A DNA stretch of 6,245 nt from an uncultured Erythrobacter sp. (GCA_947258465.1 CAMYIQ010000194.1:1-6245); one strand, 5' to 3'. Counted from the first letter of the stretch, positions 1-5,273 are shown. The notes: generated by a model from the letters alone, not told the origin. Numbers and translations: made by a program.

Positions 1-1050
1 GGTCGTGTCACAACCGTTGCGGAGGGTCTCGGCGGCACAACGCTTGGGCGTCCCTATACAAGCGGCACTTACGATGTGGCGGCAAACGGCACATTGGCCT
101 GGACCGCGGGGACCAGCCAGCGACCCGCCGATCTCGCCGTGCGCAGCGGCAACCGCACTCGCCAGCTTACTGCGCTGAACGAGGACGTCCTCGCCTACAG
201 AACGCTCGGCGAAGTGCACGAGATCACCTATAATTCGAGTTTCGATGGCACCGAGATCCAGGGCTGGTACGTCACGCCGCCCGGCTTCGACCCGGCGAAA
301 AAATACCCGCTGATCCTCGAAATTCATGGCGGCCCTCATGCCGCTTATGGCCCGCATTTCAGCGCCGAGGTGCAGCGGTACGCGGCCGAGGGCTACGTCG
401 TTTTCTACGACAACCATCGCGGCTCGACCTCCTATGGCGAGGATTTCGCATTACTGCTCGAACACAAATATTCGAGCGAGGAAGACGCGGCCGACCATCT
501 ATCGGGCGTCGATGCAATGATCGCCAAAGGGTTCATCGATACCGACAACCTCTTCGTCACCGGCGGGTCGGCGGGCGGGATCGCGACCGCCTATCTCGTC
601 GGGCTGACCGATCGTTTCAATGCGGCGGTGGCGGCCAAGCCGGTGATCAACTGGCTATCGAAGACGCTGACGGCCGACAGCTATATCTTCCAGACGCATC
701 ATCAGTTCCCCGCCCTGCCGTGGGAGGACCCGATGCATTACTGGAAACGCTCGCCGCTGAGCCTGGTCGGTAATGTCACCACGCCGACCATGCTGCTGAC
801 GGGCGAGGAAGACCACCGCACGCCGATCACCGAGAGCGAGCAGTTCTACCAGGCGCTGAAGCTGCGCGGCGTCGACACCATGCTCATTCGCGTACCGGGC
901 AGTTCGCATGGCATTGCCGCGCGCCCATCGCGCCTGATTGCCAAGACCGAGAATATTCTCGCCTGGTTCGACCGTTACCGGACCGACAAGGACGAGTCGG
1001 GCAACGAGGGCGAGAGCGGGGGAATGGCGGGCGACGCCTCTGCCCCCTGA
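1..1050 (+). CDS. S9 family peptidase (prolyl oligopeptidase-like), C-terminal catalytic part, 5' truncated by window edge
   Basis: The reading frame is open from base 1, so the gene begins outside the window; the GTG at 76 is an internal codon and not a credible start. About 349 residues are visible, the alpha/beta-hydrolase half of a dipeptidyl-aminopeptidase/acylaminoacyl-peptidase. S9 enzymes of this type are usually 600-700 residues with an N-terminal beta-propeller, which is missing here. Numbering from the GTG, the oxyanion-type motif HGGPH is at 84-88, the nucleophile elbow GGSAGG has Ser165 (568-570), Asp246 (811-813) lies in GEEDHRTP, and His278 (907-909) lies in GSSHG, so the triad is complete. 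It probably cleaves short peptides, but the export signal cannot be seen. After the last helix (LAWFDRY) comes an acidic, Gly-rich tail of about 25 residues that lies antisense to the end of bufC. No link to the metal locus is apparent. Confidence 0.93.
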   Translation, partial: GRVTTVAEGLGGTTLGRPYTSGTYDVAANGTLAWTAGTSQRPADLAVRSGNRTRQLTALNEDVLAYRTLGEVHEITYNSSFDGTEIQGWYVTPPGFDPAKKYPLILEIHGGPHAAYGPHFSAEVQRYAAEGYVVFYDNHRGSTSYGEDFALLLEHKYSSEEDAADHLSGVDAMIAKGFIDTDNLFVTGGSAGGIATAYLVGLTDRFNAAVAAKPVINWLSKTLTADSYIFQTHHQFPALPWEDPMHYWKRSPLSLVGNVTTPTMLLTGEEDHRTPITESEQFYQALKLRGVDTMLIRVPGSSHGIAARPSRLIAKTENILAWFDRYRTDKDESGNEGESGGMAGDASAP

Positions 1051-1817
1051 GCCAGCTTGTCGACCAGCCCTTCGCCGACCCATCGGGCCAGCATCGCGCC
1101 GGCTTCGGCGATTGCCGCTTCTTCGCCCAGCGTTTCGATCAGCGCCGCGCAAACCGCGCCGAATGTCGCGCCCCTCTGAAACGCGTCCAGTGCCGCGCCT
1201 TCCCATGCTGGACGAAGAACGAAGACGGGTCGTTCGCCCTCGCGCCAGACGATCGCACATTGCGCCTCTCCGCACGGGACCATATCCGGTTTCGCCCTAT
1301 CCGCCGCAAGGGAAGACCAGAGGCGAACGAGATCATGGCTTGCGCCAACCACGCGCAGATCGGGCACCAAGGTTAATGTGAGGGCTTCCCAGTCGCCTTC
1401 GGTGAATTTGGCGCAGGCCTCCCCGAATCCGGCGGTGGTCAGCGGTTTTGTGTTCCGCGCGACAAATGCCTCGTGCATCGCCCATTCGAGCGCAGCCAGT
1501 TCGGCCACGTCGGGATCGTGTGGGAAAAGCTCGGTGCAGGTTTCGGGAAAGCCCTTCCCGACGAGGTCGAGAGTCCAGCTTCGCGGGGGATGCATGATGC
1601 AGTGATGCGCTGCGGCGCGGCGGAACGCCTCTTCGCCAACTAGCCGCCCGGTCCGCTCGAAGGTCGAACGCAGCGCTTCGACCAGCGACGTGCGATAGTT
1701 GTTGCGATAGATCGCCATGCCCGGCGCGCGTTCCGCGCCCCAACCCGTGGGCAGCGGAGCTTCATCGTCGAGGATCGCACCGAGAAAGGCGGCCTGTCGT
1801 TGGGCAAGCTCGGTCAT
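975..1817 (-). CDS. bufC: BufC: DUF2063-family partner of the MNIO enzyme
   Basis: The protein has 280 residues. The N-terminal DUF2063 domain (about 5-120) shows the family pattern: a first helix LAQRQAAFL, then YRNNYRTSLVEALRSTF (37-53), RLVGEEAFRRAA (58-69), HPPRS (76-80) and the conserved LEWA (110-113). A separate domain follows (about 140-255) with WREGERPVFVLRP and a helical end. HvfC/BufC proteins are known as partners that help the MNIO enzyme engage its precursor peptide; that role here is assigned by family and position. The start ATG (1815-1817) overlaps the bufB stop in an ATGA arrangement, implying translational coupling and near-equal amounts of both proteins. The last 25 residues (from about 256) are a Pro/Ser-rich, low-complexity tail encoded opposite the end of the S9 peptidase, beyond the recognisable domain. 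The protein has several cysteines but no signal peptide, so it is cytoplasmic. Confidence 0.9.
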   Translation of the reverse strand: MTELAQRQAAFLGAILDDEAPLPTGWGAERAPGMAIYRNNYRTSLVEALRSTFERTGRLVGEEAFRRAAAHHCIMHPPRSWTLDLVGKGFPETCTELFPHDPDVAELAALEWAMHEAFVARNTKPLTTAGFGEACAKFTEGDWEALTLTLVPDLRVVGASHDLVRLWSSLAADRAKPDMVPCGEAQCAIVWREGERPVFVLRPAWEGAALDAFQRGATFGAVCAALIETLGEEAAIAEAGAMLARWVGEGLVDKLAQGAEASPAIPPLSPSLPDSSLSVR

Positions 1818-2650
1818 GCGGCCAGCGTCCCGGTTACGCTATTGGCGAGCGAGCACGCGCGGTTGATCTCGGCAAGGAGGTCCGCGAGCGGTGGGATCTT
1901 GTCGTCGCGCTCGATCATCGTCGCCACAGGGCCGAGCTTCCGGACGGTCTCGGCATAAAGCTGCCACACGCCCTCGCTCACTTCGCGATCATGCGTATCG
2001 ATGATGATGTCGCCCGGTTCGTGCCCGGCAAGGTGGATTTGGCGTACGCGATCCAGCGGCAAACCCGCGATGTAGTCGCTGGGCGAAAACCCGTGATTAT
2101 GCGCGCTCACATAAACGTTATTGACGTCCAGAAGCAGATAGCAGCCAGTCCGGCGCACCATCTCGGACAGAAACTCCCATTCGGCCATCTCGTCTTCGGG
2201 AAAGGTGAGATAGCTGGATGGGTTTTCGAACAGCATCGGCCGCGCGAGCGCTTCCTGCGCGCGGTCGATATTGGCGCAGACCACGTCGAGCGCTTCGGCC
2301 GTAAGCGGCAGCGGCAGGAGGTCGTGGCTGTTATGCGCGCCGGTGCGGGTCCAGCACAGATGATCGGAAACCCATAGCGGGTCGATCCGGTTGGTGAGCG
2401 TGCGCAATCGGTCGAGATAGCCCCCGTCCAGCCCCTGCGCCGAGCCGATCGAGAGGGAGACCCCGTGCAGAATGACCGCGTGTTTCTCGCGCACCTGCTC
2501 GAGCACCCGCAAAGGTTTGCCGCCCTCGACCATGTAGTTTTCGGAAATGACCTCGACGAAATCGACATCAACATCGCCCTCGAGGAAGTCGGCGTAATGC
2601 GTGCGCCTCAGGCCGAGGCCGAAACCGCGAAAGGGGATGATTGCGTTCAT
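1814..2650 (-). CDS. bufB: BufB: MNIO (DUF692) multinuclear iron oxidative enzyme for bufferin maturation
   Basis: The protein has 278 residues from the chosen ATG (2648-2650). It shows DUF692/MNIO TIM-barrel motifs in order: GLGLRRTHY (11-19), ILHGVSLSIGS (60-70), WVSDHLCW (93-100), NSHDLLPLPLT (107-117), LFENPSSY (140-147), LLLDVNNVYVSAHNHG (172-187), IHLAGHE (205-211), IIIDTHD (215-221) and MIERDD (245-250). The His, Asp and Glu residues in these segments are the expected iron ligands. MNIO enzymes oxidatively remodel cysteines in ribosomal peptides; bufferin enzymes are reported to form thiooxazole-type groups. The start was chosen because GGAG lies 5 bases upstream and the family motif begins at once; a TTG at 2689 would add 13 residues and has no ribosome-binding site. 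The gene lies 79 bases after bufA2 and its stop overlaps the bufC start. Family assignment is firm; the exact chemistry is inferred. Confidence 0.95.
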   Translation of the reverse strand: MNAIIPFRGFGLGLRRTHYADFLEGDVDVDFVEVISENYMVEGGKPLRVLEQVREKHAVILHGVSLSIGSAQGLDGGYLDRLRTLTNRIDPLWVSDHLCWTRTGAHNSHDLLPLPLTAEALDVVCANIDRAQEALARPMLFENPSSYLTFPEDEMAEWEFLSEMVRRTGCYLLLDVNNVYVSAHNHGFSPSDYIAGLPLDRVRQIHLAGHEPGDIIIDTHDREVSEGVWQLYAETVRKLGPVATMIERDDKIPPLADLLAEINRACSLANSVTGTLAA

Positions 2651-2655
2651 GCGAA

Positions 2656-2659
2656 CTCC
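2656..2659 (-). promoter_or_regulatory. Ribosome binding site deciding the bufB start
   Basis: GGAG on the minus strand ends 5 bases before the ATG at 2650. The alternative upstream TTG at 2689 is preceded by pyrimidine-rich sequence with no Shine-Dalgarno match, so the shorter protein is preferred. Confidence 0.6.
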
Positions 2660-2729
2660 GTGGCGGAGAAAAGGGGGGCGGCCCGGCAAACCGGAGGGGC
2701 AGGAGCTAGCCGGGTCGTCGGGAGGCGGA

Positions 2730-3014
2730 TCAGCCGAGGTCGCCGATCGTACCGCCCTTGGCGAGGCAATCGCCCGCCTTCATCGCCTTGAAGCCGTGGC
2801 CCTTGCAGTCGTTCTGCCCCTTGCAGTCATGCTCGGCAGTGGAGCAATCCGACTGGCCCTTGCACGAATGCACGCCATAGCAATGGACGGTGTCTTGCGA
2901 ATTGAGGGCACGTCCGCTGCTGCCAGCGGGCGGTTCTGCGGCGAAGGCGGCCATGGAGGAAAGCGCGAAGGCTGCCGCAGCAGCAGCAGCGACGGGTTTG
3001 CGAATGGCGGTCAT
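2730..3014 (-). CDS. bufA2: BufA2-type periplasmic bufferin precursor (Cys-rich RiPP metallophore)
   Basis: The peptide has 94 residues. The frame is open far upstream, but the start at 3014 is chosen because AAAGGGA lies 9 bases before it and the protein then begins with a classic signal peptide: MTAIRK, an Ala-rich hydrophobic core, and AFA-AEPP with cleavage near residue 25. The mature part has six cysteines (45, 51, 57, 64, 70, 83) and a duplicated CKGQ[S/N]DC unit (51-57 and 64-70), followed by GFKAMKAGDCLAKGGT. This Cys/Lys/Gly-rich pattern fits the BufA2 bufferin family, whose members are modified by an MNIO enzyme in the cytoplasm, exported through the Sec route and bind metal in the periplasm. 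It is the first gene of the bufA2-bufB-bufC operon and has its own SigF-type promoter at 3066-3093. The signal peptide probably doubles as the recognition leader. Which cysteines are modified, and the metal bound, cannot be read from sequence. Confidence 0.9.
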   Translation of the reverse strand: MTAIRKPVAAAAAAAFALSSMAAFAAEPPAGSSGRALNSQDTVHCYGVHSCKGQSDCSTAEHDCKGQNDCKGHGFKAMKAGDCLAKGGTIGDLG

Positions 3015-3023
3015 TGGACGGGA

Positions 3024-3030
3024 TCCCTTT
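3024..3030 (-). promoter_or_regulatory. Ribosome binding site deciding the bufA2 start
   Basis: AAAGGGA on the minus strand lies 9 bases before the ATG at 3014. It supports the 94-residue secreted precursor over a much longer reading of the same frame that would run back across the promoters and bufA1. Confidence 0.65.
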
Positions 3031-3065
3031 CGATCGTGATGCGCGGGACTGCGCACATGGAGGAC

Positions 3066-3093
3066 ATTCGCCGCCGCACAGGGTCCGGTTACA
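3066..3093 (-). promoter_or_regulatory. Putative SigF-type promoter for bufA2-bufB-bufC
   Basis: Read on the minus strand this is TGTAACC, 16 bases, then CGAAT: the -35-like GTAACC is at 3087-3092 and the -10-like CGAA at 3067-3070. It matches the GTAACC-N16-CGAA form recalled for Caulobacter SigF (ECF16) promoters. The expected start of transcription would be near 3060, leaving a leader of about 45 bases before bufA2. Support comes from the identical architecture of the opposite-facing element and from sigF itself being in the locus. Confidence 0.8.
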
Positions 3094-3116
3094 CCGCCGG
3101 CTTTTTTCGCCCGAGC

Positions 3117-3144
3117 TGTAACGATGCCGGGCATGCTCGCGAAT
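3117..3144 (+). promoter_or_regulatory. Putative SigF-type promoter for bufA1-doxX-sigF-nrsF
   Basis: TGTAACG (3117-3123), 16 bases, then CGAAT (3140-3144). It has the same spacing and -10 as the element facing bufA2, with one change in the -35 (G for the last C). Expected transcription start is near 3150, giving a leader of about 60 bases before bufA1. Because sigF lies in the transcribed operon, this promoter would make the sigma factor autoregulatory. The spacer contains the near-palindrome ATGCC-G-GGCAT (3124-3134), absent from the other promoter. Confidence 0.8.
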
Positions 3145-3209
3145 AACGCACCAGTCCCGGCACACACGCAGGGGCATTCCCAAGTGACGTTTTCGAGAGA
3201 GATACCGAG

Positions 3210-3497
3210 ATGAACACCCAATCGATCGCCCGCATGGCCGGGATCGCACTGTCCGCCAGCGTCGCCGCCGGGCTCGCCACCACGCCCGCCGCCGCGCAAA
3301 AGAAGCCCGCGGTGGAAAAATGTTACGGCGTCGCCAAAGCCGGTGAAAACGACTGTGCCGCTGGCCCGGGCACCACCTGCGCCGGCACCTCTACCCGCGA
3401 TTACCAGGGTAATGCCTGGAAGCTCGTTCCCAAGGGTAGTTGCGAGAAGATCTCGACGCCCAAGGGCAAGGGTTCGCTGACCGCCATCAAGCGCTGA
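3210..3497 (+). CDS. bufA1: BufA1 (DUF2282) periplasmic bufferin precursor
   Basis: The peptide has 95 residues. A signal peptide (basic N-terminus, hydrophobic core 10-23, cleavage after AAA at about residue 29) is followed by a mature peptide of about 66 residues with the four conserved DUF2282 cysteines: C38 in KCYGV, C49 in GENDC, C57 in TTCAG and C78 in PKGSCEK. The NDC, DYQGNAW and VPKGSCEKI segments are typical of the family. Bufferins of this class are reported to bind copper after an MNIO enzyme converts selected cysteines to thiooxazole-type groups; as I recall, the outer pair can form a disulfide. A purine-rich GAGAGAGA stretch (3195-3202) serves as the ribosome binding site. No MNIO or DUF2063 gene follows in this operon, so maturation presumably depends on the divergent bufB-bufC. 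Length and Cys count are normal for the family. Confidence 0.93.
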   Translation: MNTQSIARMAGIALSASVAAGLATTPAAAQKKPAVEKCYGVAKAGENDCAAGPGTTCAGTSTRDYQGNAWKLVPKGSCEKISTPKGKGSLTAIKR

Positions 3498-3530
3498 TCC
3501 GCGCGCCTCATCGACAGCAAAAGGCAAGCC

Positions 3531-3989
3531 ATGCACATGCTACTCGCCCGTTACGACCAACTTGCCGCATGGCTCGCCTCGCGCGTGCCGGAAGGGCTTG
3601 CGCTGCTGCTTACCCGCGTGGCGCTCGCCGGGATATTCTGGCGTTCGGGCCGCACCAAGGTCGAGGACGGCTCGCTGCTCTCGATCAGCGACCAGGCCTA
3701 TTTCCTGTTCGAGTACGAATATTCGGGCCTGCCCATCCCCCCGGCCATCGCGACCCCGATGGCCACCTGGGCCGAGCACCTGTTCCCCATACTCCTGGTG
3801 CTCGGCATTTTTTCGCGGTTTTCGGCGCTGTCGCTGCTGATCATGACGCTGGTGATCCAGATCTTCGTCTATCCCGAAGCCTGGTGGCAGACGCACATAT
3901 TGTGGGTCGCCATGGCCGCAGTGTTGGTGTCGCGCGGGGGCGGATTGTTTTCGCTCGACGCGTTGCTCGCCTCGCGCCGCGCCAGTTGA
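3531..3989 (+). CDS. DoxX family inner-membrane protein of the bufferin operon
   Basis: The protein has 152 residues with four hydrophobic segments (about 22-38, 76-94, 97-114, 121-137) in the DoxX/SURF4 arrangement. Conserved features are FWRSGRTKV (36-44), TPMATWAEHLFPILLVLG (75-92), FVYPEAWWQTH (112-122) and the closing GGGLFSLD (136-143). There is no cleavable signal. DoxX proteins are small quinone- or thiol-linked membrane proteins of loosely defined function and are a frequent companion of DUF2282/MNIO/DUF2063 genes. A role in redox handling of metal or of cysteine groups in the periplasm is inference. The gene follows bufA1 by 33 bases with a weak AAGG ribosome site, and sigF follows 30 bases later, so all are probably on one transcript. 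A second ATG two codons in (3537) is an equally possible start. Confidence 0.9.
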   Translation: MHMLLARYDQLAAWLASRVPEGLALLLTRVALAGIFWRSGRTKVEDGSLLSISDQAYFLFEYEYSGLPIPPAIATPMATWAEHLFPILLVLGIFSRFSALSLLIMTLVIQIFVYPEAWWQTHILWVAMAAVLVSRGGGLFSLDALLASRRAS

Positions 3990-4019
3990 TAACATGCACA
4001 TCGAGGGGAGTAGGACGCG

Positions 4020-4550
4020 ATGATCGCCGATGAAGCCAGCCTCGCGCAGCTCATGGCCGCCTCGCAGAAGGGCGACGCCAGCGCCTATCGCGTTCTCCTC
4101 GCCGAGATCCAGCTGTGGCTCGAACGCTATTTCCGCCGCCGGGTCGCGCCAGCCCAGCTCGACGATCTGGTTCAGGATGTGATGATGGCAGTCCATGCCA
4201 AGCGCGCGACCTGGGATCCAACCCGCGCCTTCCTGCCCTGGCTGGCGGCAATCGCGCGCTATCGCTGGATCGACCACTTGCGCAAAATCTATCGCAAGGC
4301 GGAAGACGAGCTGGGCGATCACGACGCTGCCGAAGACAGCGAGGAAGAGGCGGTAATGGCGCGAATGAGCCTGGAGCGGTTGTTCGTCCACCTACCGGAC
4401 AAACAGAGCGAAGTGATCGAACTCGTCAAGATAGAGGGGCTTTCGATCGCCGAAGCTTCCGCCAAGACCGGCCAGAGCGAAAGCCTGGTCAAAGTGAATA
4501 TCCATCGCGGGCTGAAGAAACTGTCCGCGCTCGTAGAGAAAGCAGACTGA
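4020..4550 (+). CDS. sigF: SigF-like ECF RNA polymerase sigma factor
   Basis: The protein has 176 residues with sigma region 2 (about 8-92; DDLVQDVMMAVH at 48-59, then WDPTRAFLPWLAAIARYRWIDHLRK across 65-89 for core binding and -10 recognition), an acidic linker (94-112) and region 4 (about 116-172; a helix-turn-helix with LSIAEASAKTGQSESLVKVNIHRG across 141-164) for -35 recognition. The region 2 wording and the adjacent DUF1109 partner fit the Caulobacter SigF/ECF16 group, which governs a heavy-metal response. AGGGGAG (4004-4010) lies 9 bases before the ATG. The stop is one base from the nrsF start, so sigma and anti-sigma are translationally coupled. It probably drives the two GTAAC-N16-CGAA promoters upstream, including its own. 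Confidence 0.93.
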   Translation: MIADEASLAQLMAASQKGDASAYRVLLAEIQLWLERYFRRRVAPAQLDDLVQDVMMAVHAKRATWDPTRAFLPWLAAIARYRWIDHLRKIYRKAEDELGDHDAAEDSEEEAVMARMSLERLFVHLPDKQSEVIELVKIEGLSIAEASAKTGQSESLVKVNIHRGLKKLSALVEKAD

Positions 4551-4551
4551 C

Positions 4552-5193
4552 ATGAATCGGGTCCCCAACCCTTTGATCGACGAACTCGCGGCGGACCTGT
4601 CGCCGGTCCAGCCGATGAAGCTCGTGCACGGCATTGTGCTGGTGGCATTGGCCGTTGCCGGAACGATCCTCGCCGTCGAATTGCTCGATGGGCTGTGGCG
4701 CGGCGCCCTGTCGGGCCAGGCCTCGGCGTTTTTCTTCATCGCCAACGGCTTGCTCGGCCTGCTCGGCCTGGCCACAGCTCTGGCTGCGGTCCGCATGGCC
4801 GGGCCGCGCGTCGGCAACAGCCATGACGGCGCACGCTGGTCGCTGGCGATGTTCGCCGTCCTGCCCGTTGCCGCGCTGGTGATGCTCGGACTGCACGGCG
4901 ACCCGCACGAAGTCACGCACGATCCTTATGGACTAGACTGTTTCCTCGCCGGATCGGGTTTCGGTCTGGTAACCTTCCTCGCATTGGTCGGATGGCTGCG
5001 CCGCGGCGCTCCGGTCTCGCCCACAACCGCCGGAACCTTCGCCGGGATTGCCGCAGGCGCGCTGGGCAGCTTCGCTTATGGTCTGGCCTGTCCGATCGAC
5101 ACATTGACCCACCTCGGGATCTGGCATTCCATGCCCGTAGCACTGGGCGCCGCGATCGGGCGATTTGCCGTCCCGCCACTCATCCGCTGGTAA
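4552..5193 (+). CDS. nrsF: NrsF (DUF1109) membrane anti-sigma factor
   Basis: The protein has 213 residues: a short cytoplasmic N-terminus (MNRVPNPLIDELAADL) and six hydrophobic segments (about 25-46, 58-81, 97-114, 129-148, 159-178, 190-207). Conserved NrsF features are present: YGLDCFLAGSGFGL with Cys130, and LACPIDTLTHLGIWH with Cys180 and the invariant-looking WH. In Caulobacter NrsF, two cysteines 50 residues apart (131 and 181, as I recall) are needed for response to cadmium and chromate; the same 50-residue spacing is kept here. The protein is expected to hold SigF at the membrane until metal or thiol stress releases it. It starts one base after the sigF stop. A strong hairpin (5206-5230) follows 12 bases after its stop codon. 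Confidence 0.92.
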   Translation: MNRVPNPLIDELAADLSPVQPMKLVHGIVLVALAVAGTILAVELLDGLWRGALSGQASAFFFIANGLLGLLGLATALAAVRMAGPRVGNSHDGARWSLAMFAVLPVAALVMLGLHGDPHEVTHDPYGLDCFLAGSGFGLVTFLALVGWLRRGAPVSPTTAGTFAGIAAGALGSFAYGLACPIDTLTHLGIWHSMPVALGAAIGRFAVPPLIRW

Positions 5194-5205
5194 GACACGT
5201 TCGTC

Positions 5206-5230
5206 CGGCTTGCGCTTGCCACGCGAGCCG
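5206..5230 (+). terminator. Hairpin after nrsF, possible operon end
   Basis: CGGCTTGCG (5206-5214) pairs with CGCGAGCCG (5222-5230) over 9 base pairs with one U-G wobble and a 7-base loop, directly after the last gene of the operon. No T-run follows, so it is not a canonical intrinsic terminator; it may stabilise the 3' end or assist factor-dependent termination. Confidence 0.4.
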
Positions 5231-5239
5231 AGAGGCGGC

Positions 5240-5266
5240 ACCCCTCGTGCATCGATTATGAGGGGT
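5240..5266 (+). promoter_or_regulatory. Possible ribosome-site-sequestering hairpin before the DUF885 gene
   Basis: ACCCCTC (5240-5246) is the perfect complement of GAGGGGT (5260-5266), giving a 7-bp stem with a 13-base loop. The 3' arm contains GAGGGG, the only good Shine-Dalgarno sequence for the ATG at 5274 (8-base spacer). Folding would mask it, which suggests translational control, but no experimental support is available. Confidence 0.35.
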
Positions 5267-5273
5267 TCGTAAG

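Noticed and set aside
655..1275. Minus-strand Arg-rich frame of 206 codons
   Set aside because: Arginine-rich composition is typical of a shadow frame in GC-rich DNA; it overlaps the S9 catalytic region and bufC in another frame.
1814..1840. GTAACC on the minus strand near the end of bufB, as a further SigF promoter
   Set aside because: After 16 bases the sequence is not CGAA, and the site is explained by the BufB C-terminal codons.
2651..2689. TTG start at 2689 for bufB
   Set aside because: It lacks a ribosome binding site and adds 13 residues that do not belong to the family domain; the ATG at 2650 has GGAG at proper spacing.
3085..3106. CCGG-N8-CCGG followed by six T as an intrinsic terminator
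   Set aside because: The stem is only 4 bp and overlaps the -35 of the bufA2 promoter; the T-run is better seen as part of the divergent promoter region.
3015..3536. Upstream extension of the bufA2 frame to 268 residues
   Set aside because: It would run across both promoters and antisense through bufA1; the internal ATG has a ribosome site and begins a typical signal peptide.
3540..4391. Minus-strand frame of 283 codons opposite doxX and sigF
   Set aside because: Both plus-strand genes are clear family members; the antisense product has no recognisable motif.
4969..4994. GTAACC on the plus strand inside nrsF, as a further SigF promoter
   Set aside because: The 16-base spacer is followed by GATG rather than CGAA, and the site lies within a membrane-segment coding region.
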